The notes beneath the pieces were generated by a model, which saw nothing but the letters and a program-made list of their open reading frames with translations, had not been told where the DNA came from and did no database searches. Positions 25,905 to 34,064 of a stretch of DNA of 64,000 nt are shown here, one piece after another. The position numbers and the translations under genes were made by a program. Numbering within the stretch: position 1 is the stretch's first letter; each line of letters opens with the position of its first letter. Origin of the DNA: Candidatus Pantoea formicae (GTDB lineage: Bacteria; Pseudomonadota; Gammaproteobacteria; Enterobacterales; Enterobacteriaceae); assembly GCF_011752625.1 (NCBI RefSeq), contig NZ_VWXD01000001.1, forward strand, positions 868,001 to 932,000. The letters run 5' to 3'.

Positions 25905-26810
25905 ATGATGACTACCAAAACCGGATTTACCCTTGTTGCACTGGCGATATTGGCATCACTGATTGCGCTGTTCATGCAGTGGACAGCGTTTCAAGCCTGG
26001 TCTTTACAGACACAAATTCAACTCCATCGCCTGCTGGTAACTCATTTACTGCAAATCAACAGCGGACAATACAGCGCGGGGTTGTGGCTGGTTGGCGTGA
26101 CTTTTATTTATGGCATTTTGCATGCGGTGGGACCGGGCCACGGCAAGTTTATTGTCACCACCTGGCTCACTACCCATAAACCACCACGCGGTGTGGCGCT
26201 CAGCGTGCCTTTCCTCGGCAGCTTGGTGCAAGGCGTCAGCGCCATTGCCTTTGTCTTTATCCTGGCCATTGGTTTTAACCTCACCACCGGTGACCTCAGT
26301 TTGAGCCGCTGGTATCTGGAGAAAGCCAGCGCAGTGTTTATCGCAGGCCTGGGTGTCATGATGATGGTGAAGGCATGCCGCGCGGAAAAACATCAGGAAC
26401 ATCACCATCACGAAAGCTGCGGTCACAACCATGGCATCACCACAGAGCCCGTCAGTGACTGGAAATCATGGCTCGGCATCATTATTGCCACCGGTGTACG
26501 CCCCTGCAGCGGTGCACTGACAGTTCTGTTATTTGCCAGCGTGATTGGTATCACGCGTTGGGGCATGTTTGCCGTAATGACGATGGCCTTAGGCACCGGA
26601 ATGGCACTGGTGTCATTGGCGCTGTTTGTGCGTCACTTTCGACATCGCGCGGGAGAATTGTGGCTGGCAGAAACCTCACCACGGCTTCATCAACTGCTCA
26701 AACTGGCACGGGTAGCAGGTGGCGCATTGCTGATTTTGTTTGCGATCGTGCTGTTTTTAACCGTGGTGCCGGTGAGTGCGAACGGGGATTATATTGCGGC
26801 GGGTTGCTAA
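25905..26810 (+). CDS. Nickel/cobalt efflux transporter, RcnA-like
   Basis: A 301-residue membrane protein with about six hydrophobic segments. The family motif HAVGPGHGKFIVTTW is at about residue 73-87, the second motif GVRPCSGALTVLLFA near 197-211, and a cytoplasmic histidine-rich loop (HQEHHHHESCGHNHG, about 166-180) lies between them, as expected for RcnA/NicO-type Ni2+ and Co2+ exporters. ATG 25905 or 25908 may start it; the ribosome site is weak. No rcnR-like repressor is adjacent. It may be paired with the metal-scavenging genes or simply lie beside them. Confidence 0.82.
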   Translation: MMTTKTGFTLVALAILASLIALFMQWTAFQAWSLQTQIQLHRLLVTHLLQINSGQYSAGLWLVGVTFIYGILHAVGPGHGKFIVTTWLTTHKPPRGVALSVPFLGSLVQGVSAIAFVFILAIGFNLTTGDLSLSRWYLEKASAVFIAGLGVMMMVKACRAEKHQEHHHHESCGHNHGITTEPVSDWKSWLGIIIATGVRPCSGALTVLLFASVIGITRWGMFAVMTMALGTGMALVSLALFVRHFRHRAGELWLAETSPRLHQLLKLARVAGGALLILFAIVLFLTVVPVSANGDYIAAGC

Positions 26811-26834
26811 GCATTAATGCCTCGGGAAAAACCA

Positions 26835-26859
26835 GGTCGGCATAAATGCCGCCCCTACA
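26835..26859. repeat. GTAGGG-type palindromic repeat
   Basis: GGTCGGCATAAATGCCG then CCCCTACA: read on the minus strand it begins TGTAGGGGCGGCATTTATGCCGACC. The core CGGCATAAATGCCG is a 6-bp-stem palindrome. It faces the element at 26990 across the spacer between the RcnA-like gene and fhuE. Confidence 0.6.
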
Positions 26860-26915
26860 GGTATCTCTGCAGGAACCCTTAGAGGACGCCTACAGAGATA
26901 ACCAATCCTTTGTTG

Positions 26916-26994
26916 GATGATTACTTCGGCACAGCCATTCATCCCTTTTCGTAGGATGCTTATTTCTGTGCAGCCATTCATCCCTTTTCGTAGG
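26916..26994. repeat. Tandem direct repeat, two 39-bp units
   Basis: Two consecutive 39-bp units, the cores of which are identical over 24 bases (26932-26955 and 26971-26994, beginning CAGCCATTCATCCC and ending TTTTCGTAGG). The flanking GGATGxTTAxTTCxG part is similar but not identical. They lie wholly in the spacer between the RcnA-like gene and fhuE, so they do not encode anything obvious. Confidence 0.65.
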
Positions 26995-27013
26995 GTGCGC
27001 ATTTATGCGCACC
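26990..27013. repeat. GTAGGG-type palindromic repeat
   Basis: GTAGGGTGCGCATTTATGCGCACC, in which GGTGCGCAT pairs with ATGCGCACC around TT. It starts inside the last bases of the 39-bp repeat and ends 14 bp before the fhuE stop codon on the opposite strand. It can form a strong hairpin for the fhuE transcript. Confidence 0.65.
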
Positions 27014-27026
27014 TGGTTTGCTGCCA

Positions 27027-29225
27027 TTAGAAACGATAAGACGCCGTCACCGAGAAGTTACGCGGTGAACCGTAAACGATACCGCCACTGCCGACGTTTT
27101 CGTCATACTCTTTGTCGAACAGGTTGTTCAGGTTGCCCTGCACACTCAGGTTCTTGGTTACGTCGTAACGCGCGAAGAGATCCACCAAGGCGTAGCTGCC
27201 CTGACGTGCGCGCCAGGTGCCATTGCCATCCGGTCCACCAACATCTTTATACGTCTTCGACTGCCAGTTCACACCACCACCTAACGTCAGCTGATCCAGC
27301 ATCGGCAGACGATAGCTGGTAAACAGGTTGAACGAAGTGCGTGGCAACTGTGAGTTGTAATTTTCACCGTCGCGATCTTCAGCCACATAAGTGGTGCCAC
27401 CAAAGGTCATCTGCCAGTTATCCGTTAATGCCCCGTTCACTTCGAACTCTACGCCGCGGCTCACTACCCCGCTTTTGCCAACATAGATGGCATTGCCGGT
27501 ATCCGGATTGGTCGCCCCTGTCGCTTCCGCAACGTTATCCAGTTCACTACGGAACACCGAAATCGTCGTGGTCAGGCGACTGTTGAACCAGTCCGATTTC
27601 ACACCGGCTTCATAGTTCTTCCCGATGACCGGCGAGAGATAACCCCCTGATGCGTCCTGATAGTCTTGTGGCTGGAAGACCGAGGTGTAGCTCGCATAAG
27701 CCGACCAGTTGTCGTAGAAGTCCCAAATCACCCCACCGTACGGAGTAATGTTGTTCTTCTCCATTTCGCTACTCAGCGTCTGGCGGTTCCAGTTGGTATA
27801 ACGCGCACCCAAGATCACGTGCAAGGGATCCGCCAGTGAGATGCGTGTGGCAAGATAGGCCGATTTCTGACGCACCAGTTGTGTATCTGATGCTGGCTCA
27901 CGTGGTCCCCAATCCGTTTCGGGGAAATCTCCATTGAAATCATTGAAGTTACCCAACTCTTCAGGGGAGATGTTAGCCCAAGAACTGTAGTATTTATTAT
28001 CCTGGCGGCTGTAGTTCACACCCACCATCAATTCATGCTGTCGGCCTAATAACTCATAAGGACCGCTGGCAAAGGCATCAACCGCATCGACTTTTCGTTT
28101 ACCGGTGTTATAACCCGTACCGCCAATCACCGGCCAACCCGCGTAAGCAGATGAACCTGCCCCGGTCGTTTTATCGAAGTAGCCATCGATATACAGCTGC
28201 TTACTGTCGAGGAACATCTCATTGTGAGTGCCGTTTAATGTGATGTTCCAGCCGTTATCGAAGTTCTGCTGTAGGTTAACGAAGACTTTTTTATTTTCTT
28301 TATTGTTATAAGCCCACTCAGGCGAAGTATTGTAGCCGCGGCGCAAATGCGTTTGCGAACCGTCGGTATACCAGCGAGGCGAACCACTCCACATTGGGGA
28401 ATCGGTATCCACCTGCGTAAATTCATAGCCCACTGACAGTTTGGTTTTATCCGTCAGATCAGCGTCGACCACGCCATAGATGAATTTCTTCTCAAAGCCA
28501 TAGCGTTCGATAAAGCTATTTTTATTCTCATAGCCGGCTACCACACGTCCACGCACATTACCTTCCGCTGACAGTGGCGCAGAAAGATCGGCGACATAGC
28601 GCTGTTTATCCCAGCTGCCGTAGCTGGCTTCAAGGTTACCGGTGAACTCTTTGCTATCTGCGTGTTTGCGAACCATGTTAATCGAGGCGGAAGGGTTGCC
28701 TGGACCGGTCAACAAACCAGTTGCACCGCGAACCACTTCAACGCGTTCATACAGCGCCATATCAGTTTGGGCATCGCCGAGGTTCCAACGTGAGGCAAAA
28801 GCCGTTGGAATGCCATCGATCATATAGTTGTCGATGATGAAACCGCGTGAGTAGTAGTTGGTGCGGTCCATGTCACCGCTGACGCCGCGAATACCGGTGG
28901 TATTTGAGAGCACGTCATTCAGTGATTGCAGCTGCTGGTCTTGCATACGCTGCTTGCTGACAATGCTGACGGATTGTGGAATATCACGCGCAGTGAGTGC
29001 CATTTTGGTGCCGGCTCGCGTCACCGGTACGCTGTAATCTTTAGCTGCTTGCTCTTGTTGTTCCGCTGCATTTGCGCTGGCATCCACCGTCAGGGTTTGT
29101 TCACTGTTGGTGTTACCTGCTGCTTGTGCAATACCCGAAGCGACCATCATTGCCAGCAGAGAAACACGCAGCACGTTCTGTGGAGCACGGCCCCTTTCCC
29201 CGACACGCTTTTCTTTGAAAGACAT
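27027..29225 (-). CDS. fhuE: TonB-dependent ferric coprogen/rhodotorulic acid receptor FhuE
   Basis: A 732-residue outer-membrane receptor. After a signal peptide (about residues 20-37, ending IAQAAG) come the plug-domain marks TARDIPQSVSIVSKQRM, YYSRGFIIDNYMIDGIPT, SRWNLGDAQTDMALYERVEV and VRGATGLLTGPGNPSASINM, nearly word for word those of FhuE. The barrel also matches (RKVDAVDAFASGPYELLGRQ; SYTSVFQPQD) and ends NFSVTASYRF with a terminal phenylalanine. ATG 29225 is chosen over TTG 29237 by its TGAGG site. The upstream 360 bp contain only a weak Fur-like match (11 of 19) near 29395-29413. Confidence 0.92.
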   Translation of the reverse strand: MSFKEKRVGERGRAPQNVLRVSLLAMMVASGIAQAAGNTNSEQTLTVDASANAAEQQEQAAKDYSVPVTRAGTKMALTARDIPQSVSIVSKQRMQDQQLQSLNDVLSNTTGIRGVSGDMDRTNYYSRGFIIDNYMIDGIPTAFASRWNLGDAQTDMALYERVEVVRGATGLLTGPGNPSASINMVRKHADSKEFTGNLEASYGSWDKQRYVADLSAPLSAEGNVRGRVVAGYENKNSFIERYGFEKKFIYGVVDADLTDKTKLSVGYEFTQVDTDSPMWSGSPRWYTDGSQTHLRRGYNTSPEWAYNNKENKKVFVNLQQNFDNGWNITLNGTHNEMFLDSKQLYIDGYFDKTTGAGSSAYAGWPVIGGTGYNTGKRKVDAVDAFASGPYELLGRQHELMVGVNYSRQDNKYYSSWANISPEELGNFNDFNGDFPETDWGPREPASDTQLVRQKSAYLATRISLADPLHVILGARYTNWNRQTLSSEMEKNNITPYGGVIWDFYDNWSAYASYTSVFQPQDYQDASGGYLSPVIGKNYEAGVKSDWFNSRLTTTISVFRSELDNVAEATGATNPDTGNAIYVGKSGVVSRGVEFEVNGALTDNWQMTFGGTTYVAEDRDGENYNSQLPRTSFNLFTSYRLPMLDQLTLGGGVNWQSKTYKDVGGPDGNGTWRARQGSYALVDLFARYDVTKNLSVQGNLNNLFDKEYDENVGSGGIVYGSPRNFSVTASYRF

Positions 29226-29585
29226 ACTATTCCTCAATCAACTTATCGTTATTTTGAATTGGCGGCATACCTGCTGACGTCTGCTGGCTCCTGCCATAAA
29301 CAACGCGCTGAAAAAGGAATATCAGGGTGGAAACCTGACCGCGCCATCCTGGCGCAAACAGAACGACTGTAAAGGTGCCGTTAAGAAAGCAAATGAGAAA
29401 TATACGCATTAAGATTTCTATTGCAAGGAATTGTTACGTGTTATTCAGCACTTTTACAATGCGATAAAAACCTTATTCTTCAACGATTAAAATTTAATGC
29501 GTGTTGTTTTTAGAAACTATCAAGCGGGGAAAGGTGGCAAACCTGTGAAATAAAACAGGTTATGCGCACACAGATTGTTACAGCT
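29226..29585. other. Intergenic region upstream of fhuE
   Basis: A 360-bp AT-rich spacer between the fhuE start and the end of the minus-strand LysR gene. It must hold the fhuE promoter. A GCAAATGAGAAATATACGC stretch at about 29391-29409 matches a Fur box at 11 of 19 positions, too weak to assert. No ORF with a ribosome site was found. Confidence 0.4.
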
Positions 29586-30464
29586 CTACCAAGGCCAGCG
29601 TTTTTCCGCCAGTTCCACCATCAAACGAGAAGAGGGCGAGAGTTCGCTTAATGAACGGAACTGCCAACCAAAAGTACGTGGCATCATCACCAGCGGAAGT
29701 GGGATTTCAATCAACCCACTTTCCGTTTGCAATAAACGTCGTGAGAGAAAGCTAAGCAATTGTGTGTTAGCCAGTACCGCACGTAGCGGAGAAAGGGTAT
29801 TGCTTTCCATTTGCACCCGAGGAGCCGTATAACCCCCGCTTCTCAAGCGCTGTTCTAACCATTGGCGTGTGGCCACATTGTCAGAAGGCAGCAACCAGTT
29901 ATATTCCTGCAGCTGTTCAGGTGTCGGGTGAATGTTTGCCAAAGGATGATGGCGACTGGCAGCGATCACCACAGGATCTTCAATGAGTGGCCGAGTGATA
30001 AACTCACTGTTTCCCTGCGGCAAAAAACCAAGAATCAAATCAATCTTGTTTTCGCGCAGCTTTTTTTGCAGCAGATCATTCATGCCAACCGTCACTTCCA
30101 GTCGTGCAGTGGGGGCTTTCTCCAGCAGATCCTGACTCAGCAACGGCAACATAAATTGGGCTGCTGTCGCCGCCACACCCAAACGAATCACCCCCGCGGT
30201 CCCTGCGCCAAGTGCCTGCAAATCCTGTCGTGTGACCTGCATCATGTGCACCACTTTTTGAGCACGTTCACAAAGTAGAAGTCCCGCCTCGGTGAGTTGC
30301 ATACCCCGCCCGACCTTAAGGATTAACCGTGTGGCGTAAAACTTCTCCAGTCGTTGCAAACATTTCGTGAGCGCCGGTTGAGTAATGCCAAGGGATTGCG
30401 CCGCCTTGCCCAAGTGTTCCGTCTCTTTAACTGCCAGCAAATAATGTAGATCTTTCAGTTCCAT
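29586..30464 (-). CDS. LysR family transcriptional regulator (CynR/CatM-like branch)
   Basis: A 292-residue LysR protein. MELKDLHYLLAVKETEHLGKAAQSLGITQPALTKCLQRLEK at the N-terminus holds the helix-turn-helix (about 18-37); GVIRLGVAATAAQFMLPLLSQDL near 90-112 begins the effector domain. It is divergent from the royal-jelly-type gene at 30601 with 136 bp between starts, so it probably controls that gene and perhaps the CitMHS carrier behind it (inference). Confidence 0.87.
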   Translation of the reverse strand: MELKDLHYLLAVKETEHLGKAAQSLGITQPALTKCLQRLEKFYATRLILKVGRGMQLTEAGLLLCERAQKVVHMMQVTRQDLQALGAGTAGVIRLGVAATAAQFMLPLLSQDLLEKAPTARLEVTVGMNDLLQKKLRENKIDLILGFLPQGNSEFITRPLIEDPVVIAASRHHPLANIHPTPEQLQEYNWLLPSDNVATRQWLEQRLRSGGYTAPRVQMESNTLSPLRAVLANTQLLSFLSRRLLQTESGLIEIPLPLVMMPRTFGWQFRSLSELSPSSRLMVELAEKRWPW

Positions 30465-30600
30465 TCATTCCTACCAGGAATCGATTGATAAAATTCAGAG
30501 AATATAATTTATCACTCTACACTGCCAGGATGGAACGACATTAACAGCAGAGCAACACTCTGTTTGCGTCAAAGTCTGAAGATTAACAAGGGAGAGAAAG

Positions 30601-31731
30601 ATGAAACAGAAACTGAGGATGCTCGCGGCGATGATAGCATTTGCCACCGCAGCACAGGTGATGGCGCAAGATACGCTGCCAGTGAAGCTGCCTGAGCAGC
30701 AGGATAGTCGCCTTGAGCAAGTCGCGACCTCCCCTCGCGTCTGGAATGGCATCACCGTCAGTCATGACAATCGTCTGTTCGCCTCGCTGACACAATCCGA
30801 AGGGGCCGGTTTGCAGTTAGCAGAAGTGATTAATAATCAGCTGAAAGCCTTCCCGAATGACGCATGGAATCAGTGGGATGCCAAAGATCCTGAACATCAC
30901 TTTTACCATGTCAATGCACTGCGTATCGGTCCCGACGGTGACTTATGGGTTATGGATTCGGGTAACAAAGGCATTGGTACAGGCGATCAGGCAGTAACAG
31001 GCGGTGCAAAGCTGGTACGTATCAATCTGGCGAGTGGCAAGGTGGTGCAGAGTTACGTAATCAAAGCGCCGACACTGCAGCCCACCAGCTATCTTGATGA
31101 CGTGCGATTTAATGGCGACTTTGCGTATATCACCGACCCTGGTGCGGTCGGTTTAGTGGTACTGGATCTTAAAAGCGGTAAGAGCTGGCGCGTATTGGAT
31201 AATCACCCACTCTCCGTTGACCATCAGCCGATTTACGCCGACGGCAAAAAACTGATTCTGCGCGACGGCCGCGAAAAGCGCGTCGGACTGGATCAGTTGG
31301 AAGTGTCACCCGATGGTAAGTGGCTTTACTACCAAGCCATTCCAGGCCCACTGGCTCGCATTGAAACCCGATATCTTGACGACCCTAAGATTGCAAAAGA
31401 TGAGGTTGCCCGCCATGCCAAGAAAGTGCGCGAAACCTGGAGCACCGGCGGCACAGCCATAGACGCTGAGGGCAATATTTATGCCTCGGATATCAATACA
31501 CGCAGCATCAAGCGCATCGCGCCCGATGGTAAGGTAACGACCGTGGTGCAAGATCCGCGTCTGGTGTGGATCGATGCGATGTGGGTATCAAAAGGCGCGC
31601 TGTGGATGCCTTCTGGTCAAATCAATCGCACACCTGCCACCACCGGCGGCAAACCTTCCACGGTGGAGTATCCGGTCAAACTTTACCGTTTGGCATTACC
31701 GATCGCACCTTCACCCCGCGATCATCAGTAA
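30601..31731 (+). CDS. Secreted major-royal-jelly / SMP-30-like beta-propeller protein
   Basis: A 376-residue protein with a signal peptide (residues 1-22, MIAFATAAQVMAQ) and the beta-propeller pattern of the MRJP (yellow/royal jelly) family: HHFYHVNALRIGPDGDLWVMDSG near 97-120, SYLDDVRFNGDFAYITDPG near 165, LEVSPDGKWLYYQAIPGPLARI near 230 and GTAIDAEGNIYASDINTRSIKRI near 285. Relatives are periplasmic lactonase-like or binding proteins of mostly unknown substrate. GGAGAG lies 6-12 bases before ATG. A terminator hairpin follows at 31740. Divergent from a LysR gene. Confidence 0.82.
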   Translation: MKQKLRMLAAMIAFATAAQVMAQDTLPVKLPEQQDSRLEQVATSPRVWNGITVSHDNRLFASLTQSEGAGLQLAEVINNQLKAFPNDAWNQWDAKDPEHHFYHVNALRIGPDGDLWVMDSGNKGIGTGDQAVTGGAKLVRINLASGKVVQSYVIKAPTLQPTSYLDDVRFNGDFAYITDPGAVGLVVLDLKSGKSWRVLDNHPLSVDHQPIYADGKKLILRDGREKRVGLDQLEVSPDGKWLYYQAIPGPLARIETRYLDDPKIAKDEVARHAKKVRETWSTGGTAIDAEGNIYASDINTRSIKRIAPDGKVTTVVQDPRLVWIDAMWVSKGALWMPSGQINRTPATTGGKPSTVEYPVKLYRLALPIAPSPRDHQ

Positions 31732-31739
31732 ACGTTTAT

Positions 31740-31758
31740 CCCGGCATCCTGTGCCGGG
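31740..31758 (+). terminator. Terminator hairpin after the royal-jelly-type gene
   Basis: CCCGGCA (31740-31746) pairs with TGCCGGG (31752-31758) over TCCTG, then TTATC. It is 8 bp after the stop codon. A short, GC-rich, conventional intrinsic terminator with a weak U-tract. Confidence 0.65.
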
Positions 31759-31899
31759 TTATCACTCAACAGCCTGAATATTTAGGAGGGTAAATAACAC
31801 CGCACTGAATTATCACTGCAAGACATTTTAAATTTATTAAAACTAAGAGGTTACGCACATATATTCCGTAGCCCTACCTTGCGACCATCGAAAAAAAAC

Positions 31900-31916
31900 C
31901 TGGATAATATATCCAG
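31900..31916. promoter_or_regulatory. Operator-like palindrome upstream of the CitMHS carrier
   Basis: CTGGATA (31900-31906) and TATCCAG (31910-31916) form a perfect 7-bp inverted repeat around ATA, 126 bp upstream of the carrier start, in a 310-bp spacer (31732-32041) that otherwise holds the preceding terminator and no gene. It looks like a protein-binding site; the regulator is not identified. Confidence 0.4.
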
Positions 31917-32041
31917 ATTGACGAGATGGCAGAAGGTTAATTTGAACAATAAATAATCATTAGCTGTTTTTTATTTATGCCGAATACATTGCATTTGCTA
32001 CCGCCAAATGTGCTCTATCCCTCTGGACAGGAAATCTCGTC

Positions 32042-33337
32042 ATGCTGCTGACCATCAGTTTGCTTATGATAGTTTGCTTTATTGGTTTATTAATGAGCAA
32101 GAAGCTGTCTGCTCTCACTGCATTAATTCTGATACCGACCCTTTTTGCGTTGTTATCCGGCCATGGCGCGGATATGGGTACGATGGTGATTAAAGGATTA
32201 CGTACGGTAGCCCCTACTGGTGTTATGTTGATATTTGCCATGCTCTATTTTATGAGCGTGACGGATGCTGGTATGTTTGACCCCATCATTAAACGCATCG
32301 TATCGGCGGTCGACGGTGACCCGGTAAAAATATTTATTGGTACCGTACTGTTGGGTTTTATCGTCGCACTGGATGGTGATGGTGCCACGGTATATATGAT
32401 TGTACTCTCAGCATTTATGCCAATATACGAACGTATTGGACTGTCTAAGCTTAGCGTGGCCGCCCTGTTATTACAGTGTACCGGGCTAGGAAATATGTTC
32501 CCATGGGGCGGTCCAACTGCACGCGCCGCCGCCGCCGTGCAGGCTGACGTTGCCACACTTTTCGTCCCGCTGTTATTACCCTTATTGGCCTGCGTGGTGT
32601 GGACGTTTATTCTGGCTGTGTTATTGGGCCGTAATGAACGTAAACGTCTTGGTTTTCAGCAGCAGTTACCGGTAGCCGCTGCCAGCATTCAGTTCGAGGA
32701 GCAGCCGCGTGTGGCATGGCGCTTCTGGTTTAACTGGGCGCTGACCATTGCACTGATGACTTTCCTGGTTCTGGATGTGATGCCAATGGCCTATCTGTTT
32801 ATGCTAGCCACCGCCATCATGTTCGTTGTCAATTATCCGCAATTGAGTCAGCAACAGGAGCAGATTGGACGCCATGCGCCCGCCATTCTGGCCGTTGCCG
32901 GGTTAATCTTTGCTGCTGCTGTGTTTACCGGCATCTTTTCCGAGACAGGCATGGCGAATGCGCTGGCCCAAGCTATTGTGCATACCATCCCTTCTGCGCT
33001 GGGTCCCTACCTGGCGGTGATAACTGCACTGATCAGTATTCCGGTCACCTGGATGGTTTCAAATGACGTCTTCTACTTCGGCATGCTGCCGGTATTGGTA
33101 CAGGCGGCAGGACACTACGGTATCGAACCGATTGAAATGGCACGTGCTGCATTGGTCGGTCAGCCAGTGCATATTTTGAGTCCTTTAGTCGCATCAACCT
33201 ATTTATTAGTGGGCATGCTAAAACTCGATTATGCACAGACACAACGTTTCACCCTGCGCTGGTCATTTATTAGCTCAATCGTGTTATTAGTGGTGGCGTT
33301 GTTCACCGGTTGTTTTCCGTTCTATCGCAGCATGTAG
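32042..33337 (+). CDS. CitMHS family citrate-metal (citrate-Mg2+/Ca2+) transporter
   Basis: A 431-residue carrier with 11-12 hydrophobic segments. Family features are LIFAMLYFMSVTDAGMFDPII near 62-82, GFIVALDGDGATVYMIVLSAFMP near 103-125, GLGNMFPWGGPTARAAAAV near 145-163 and FTGIFSETGMANALAQAI near 300. Such proteins import citrate complexed with a divalent metal in symport with protons. A TCAGGAAA-like site (ACAGGAAATC) precedes ATG by 9. A terminator follows at 33356. Possibly co-regulated with metal acquisition genes around it. Confidence 0.85.
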   Translation: MLLTISLLMIVCFIGLLMSKKLSALTALILIPTLFALLSGHGADMGTMVIKGLRTVAPTGVMLIFAMLYFMSVTDAGMFDPIIKRIVSAVDGDPVKIFIGTVLLGFIVALDGDGATVYMIVLSAFMPIYERIGLSKLSVAALLLQCTGLGNMFPWGGPTARAAAAVQADVATLFVPLLLPLLACVVWTFILAVLLGRNERKRLGFQQQLPVAAASIQFEEQPRVAWRFWFNWALTIALMTFLVLDVMPMAYLFMLATAIMFVVNYPQLSQQQEQIGRHAPAILAVAGLIFAAAVFTGIFSETGMANALAQAIVHTIPSALGPYLAVITALISIPVTWMVSNDVFYFGMLPVLVQAAGHYGIEPIEMARAALVGQPVHILSPLVASTYLLVGMLKLDYAQTQRFTLRWSFISSIVLLVVALFTGCFPFYRSM

Positions 33338-33355
33338 AATATTATTTGTACGATG

Positions 33356-33377
33356 AGGCCGCTATTATATGCGGCCT
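33356..33377 (+). terminator. Intrinsic terminator after the CitMHS gene
   Basis: AGGCCGC (33356-33362) pairs with GCGGCCT (33371-33377) over an AT-rich 8-nt loop, followed by TATCTTCTT. It begins 18 bp after the carrier stop codon. Confidence 0.7.
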
Positions 33378-33553
33378 TATCTTCTTGAGGCTGCAGCAGA
33401 ATATGGTCGATATGTGTTAGTGGGCTATATAAACAATCATGTGGTCCCGATATTTCCGGAGGATTCTGTTATCTCACTCATATTTTCATTCACAAAAAAA
33501 TACCGTAGAATGCGCCCTTTCATCATCAATATATAAGTTATAAGGGTTTATTC

Positions 33554-33955
33554 ATGAGCGATGCACTCAAAGCATTGAACAATCTTCGTACGCTGCGTGC
33601 CCAAGCACGTGATATTGAGGTTGTGGTGTTAAACGAAATGCTGGAAAAATTCGCCGTGGTGGTCGCAGAACGCCGTGAAGAAGCAGCAGCGGAAAATGCC
33701 GCTCAGCGCGAAAAAGACGAAAAATTGGCACTTTATAAAGAGATGCTGCTCAATGACGGCATTGATATTAGTGAACTCGCGCAATTAAAACAGACCGGAA
33801 CTAAACCTAAAGCCAAACGTGCACCGCGCCCGGCAAAATATAAATTCATCGACGAAGACGGTAATGAGAAATTCTGGACCGGCCAGGGTCGTACTCCATC
33901 GCCAATCAAATCGGCTTTGGATGCTGGCGGCTCAATGGATGATTTCCTGATTTAA
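33554..33955 (+). CDS. H-NS/StpA family nucleoid-associated protein
   Basis: A 133-residue H-NS-like protein. Residues 1-60 form the coiled-coil dimerisation part (LKALNNLRTLRAQARDIEVVVLNEMLEK...), a linker follows (TGTKPKAKRAPRPAKYKF), and the DNA-binding end has TGQGRTPSPIKSAL, matching the conserved TGQGRTPxxI loop that reads AT-rich minor grooves. The length is that of H-NS/StpA. Without the chromosomal hns for comparison I cannot say which paralogue it is; its place among accessory genes favours a secondary, possibly plasmid-type copy that silences acquired DNA (inference). It is monocistronic with AAGGG upstream. Confidence 0.88.
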   Translation: MSDALKALNNLRTLRAQARDIEVVVLNEMLEKFAVVVAERREEAAAENAAQREKDEKLALYKEMLLNDGIDISELAQLKQTGTKPKAKRAPRPAKYKFIDEDGNEKFWTGQGRTPSPIKSALDAGGSMDDFLI

Positions 33956-33976
33956 ATCTGTCGTTCGCAATAACAC

Positions 33977-34050
33977 GTAGCGGCACAATTTATCGTGCGT
34001 CTCAAAGCAACAGGATTGCTGCAAGAGCGCGCGATAAATCGCGCTGCTAC
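33977..34050. repeat. Inverted pair of GATAAAT-core palindromic repeats (BIME-like)
   Basis: Two facing units: GTAGCGGCACAATTTATCGTGC (33977-33998 read in pieces of GTAGCGGC, ACAATTTAT, CGTGC) and GCGCGATAAATCGCGC followed by TGCTAC (34029-34050). The second is the reverse complement of the first at 18 of 22 positions. They sit between the convergent H-NS-like and aminotransferase genes. The two-unit, outward-facing structure resembles REP/BIME elements. Confidence 0.6.
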
Positions 34051-34064
34051 AGATTAACCCAAAA

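Noticed and set aside
26916..26994. CRISPR-like array
   Set aside because: Only two units, contiguous units rather than spaced repeats, and no cas genes in the window.
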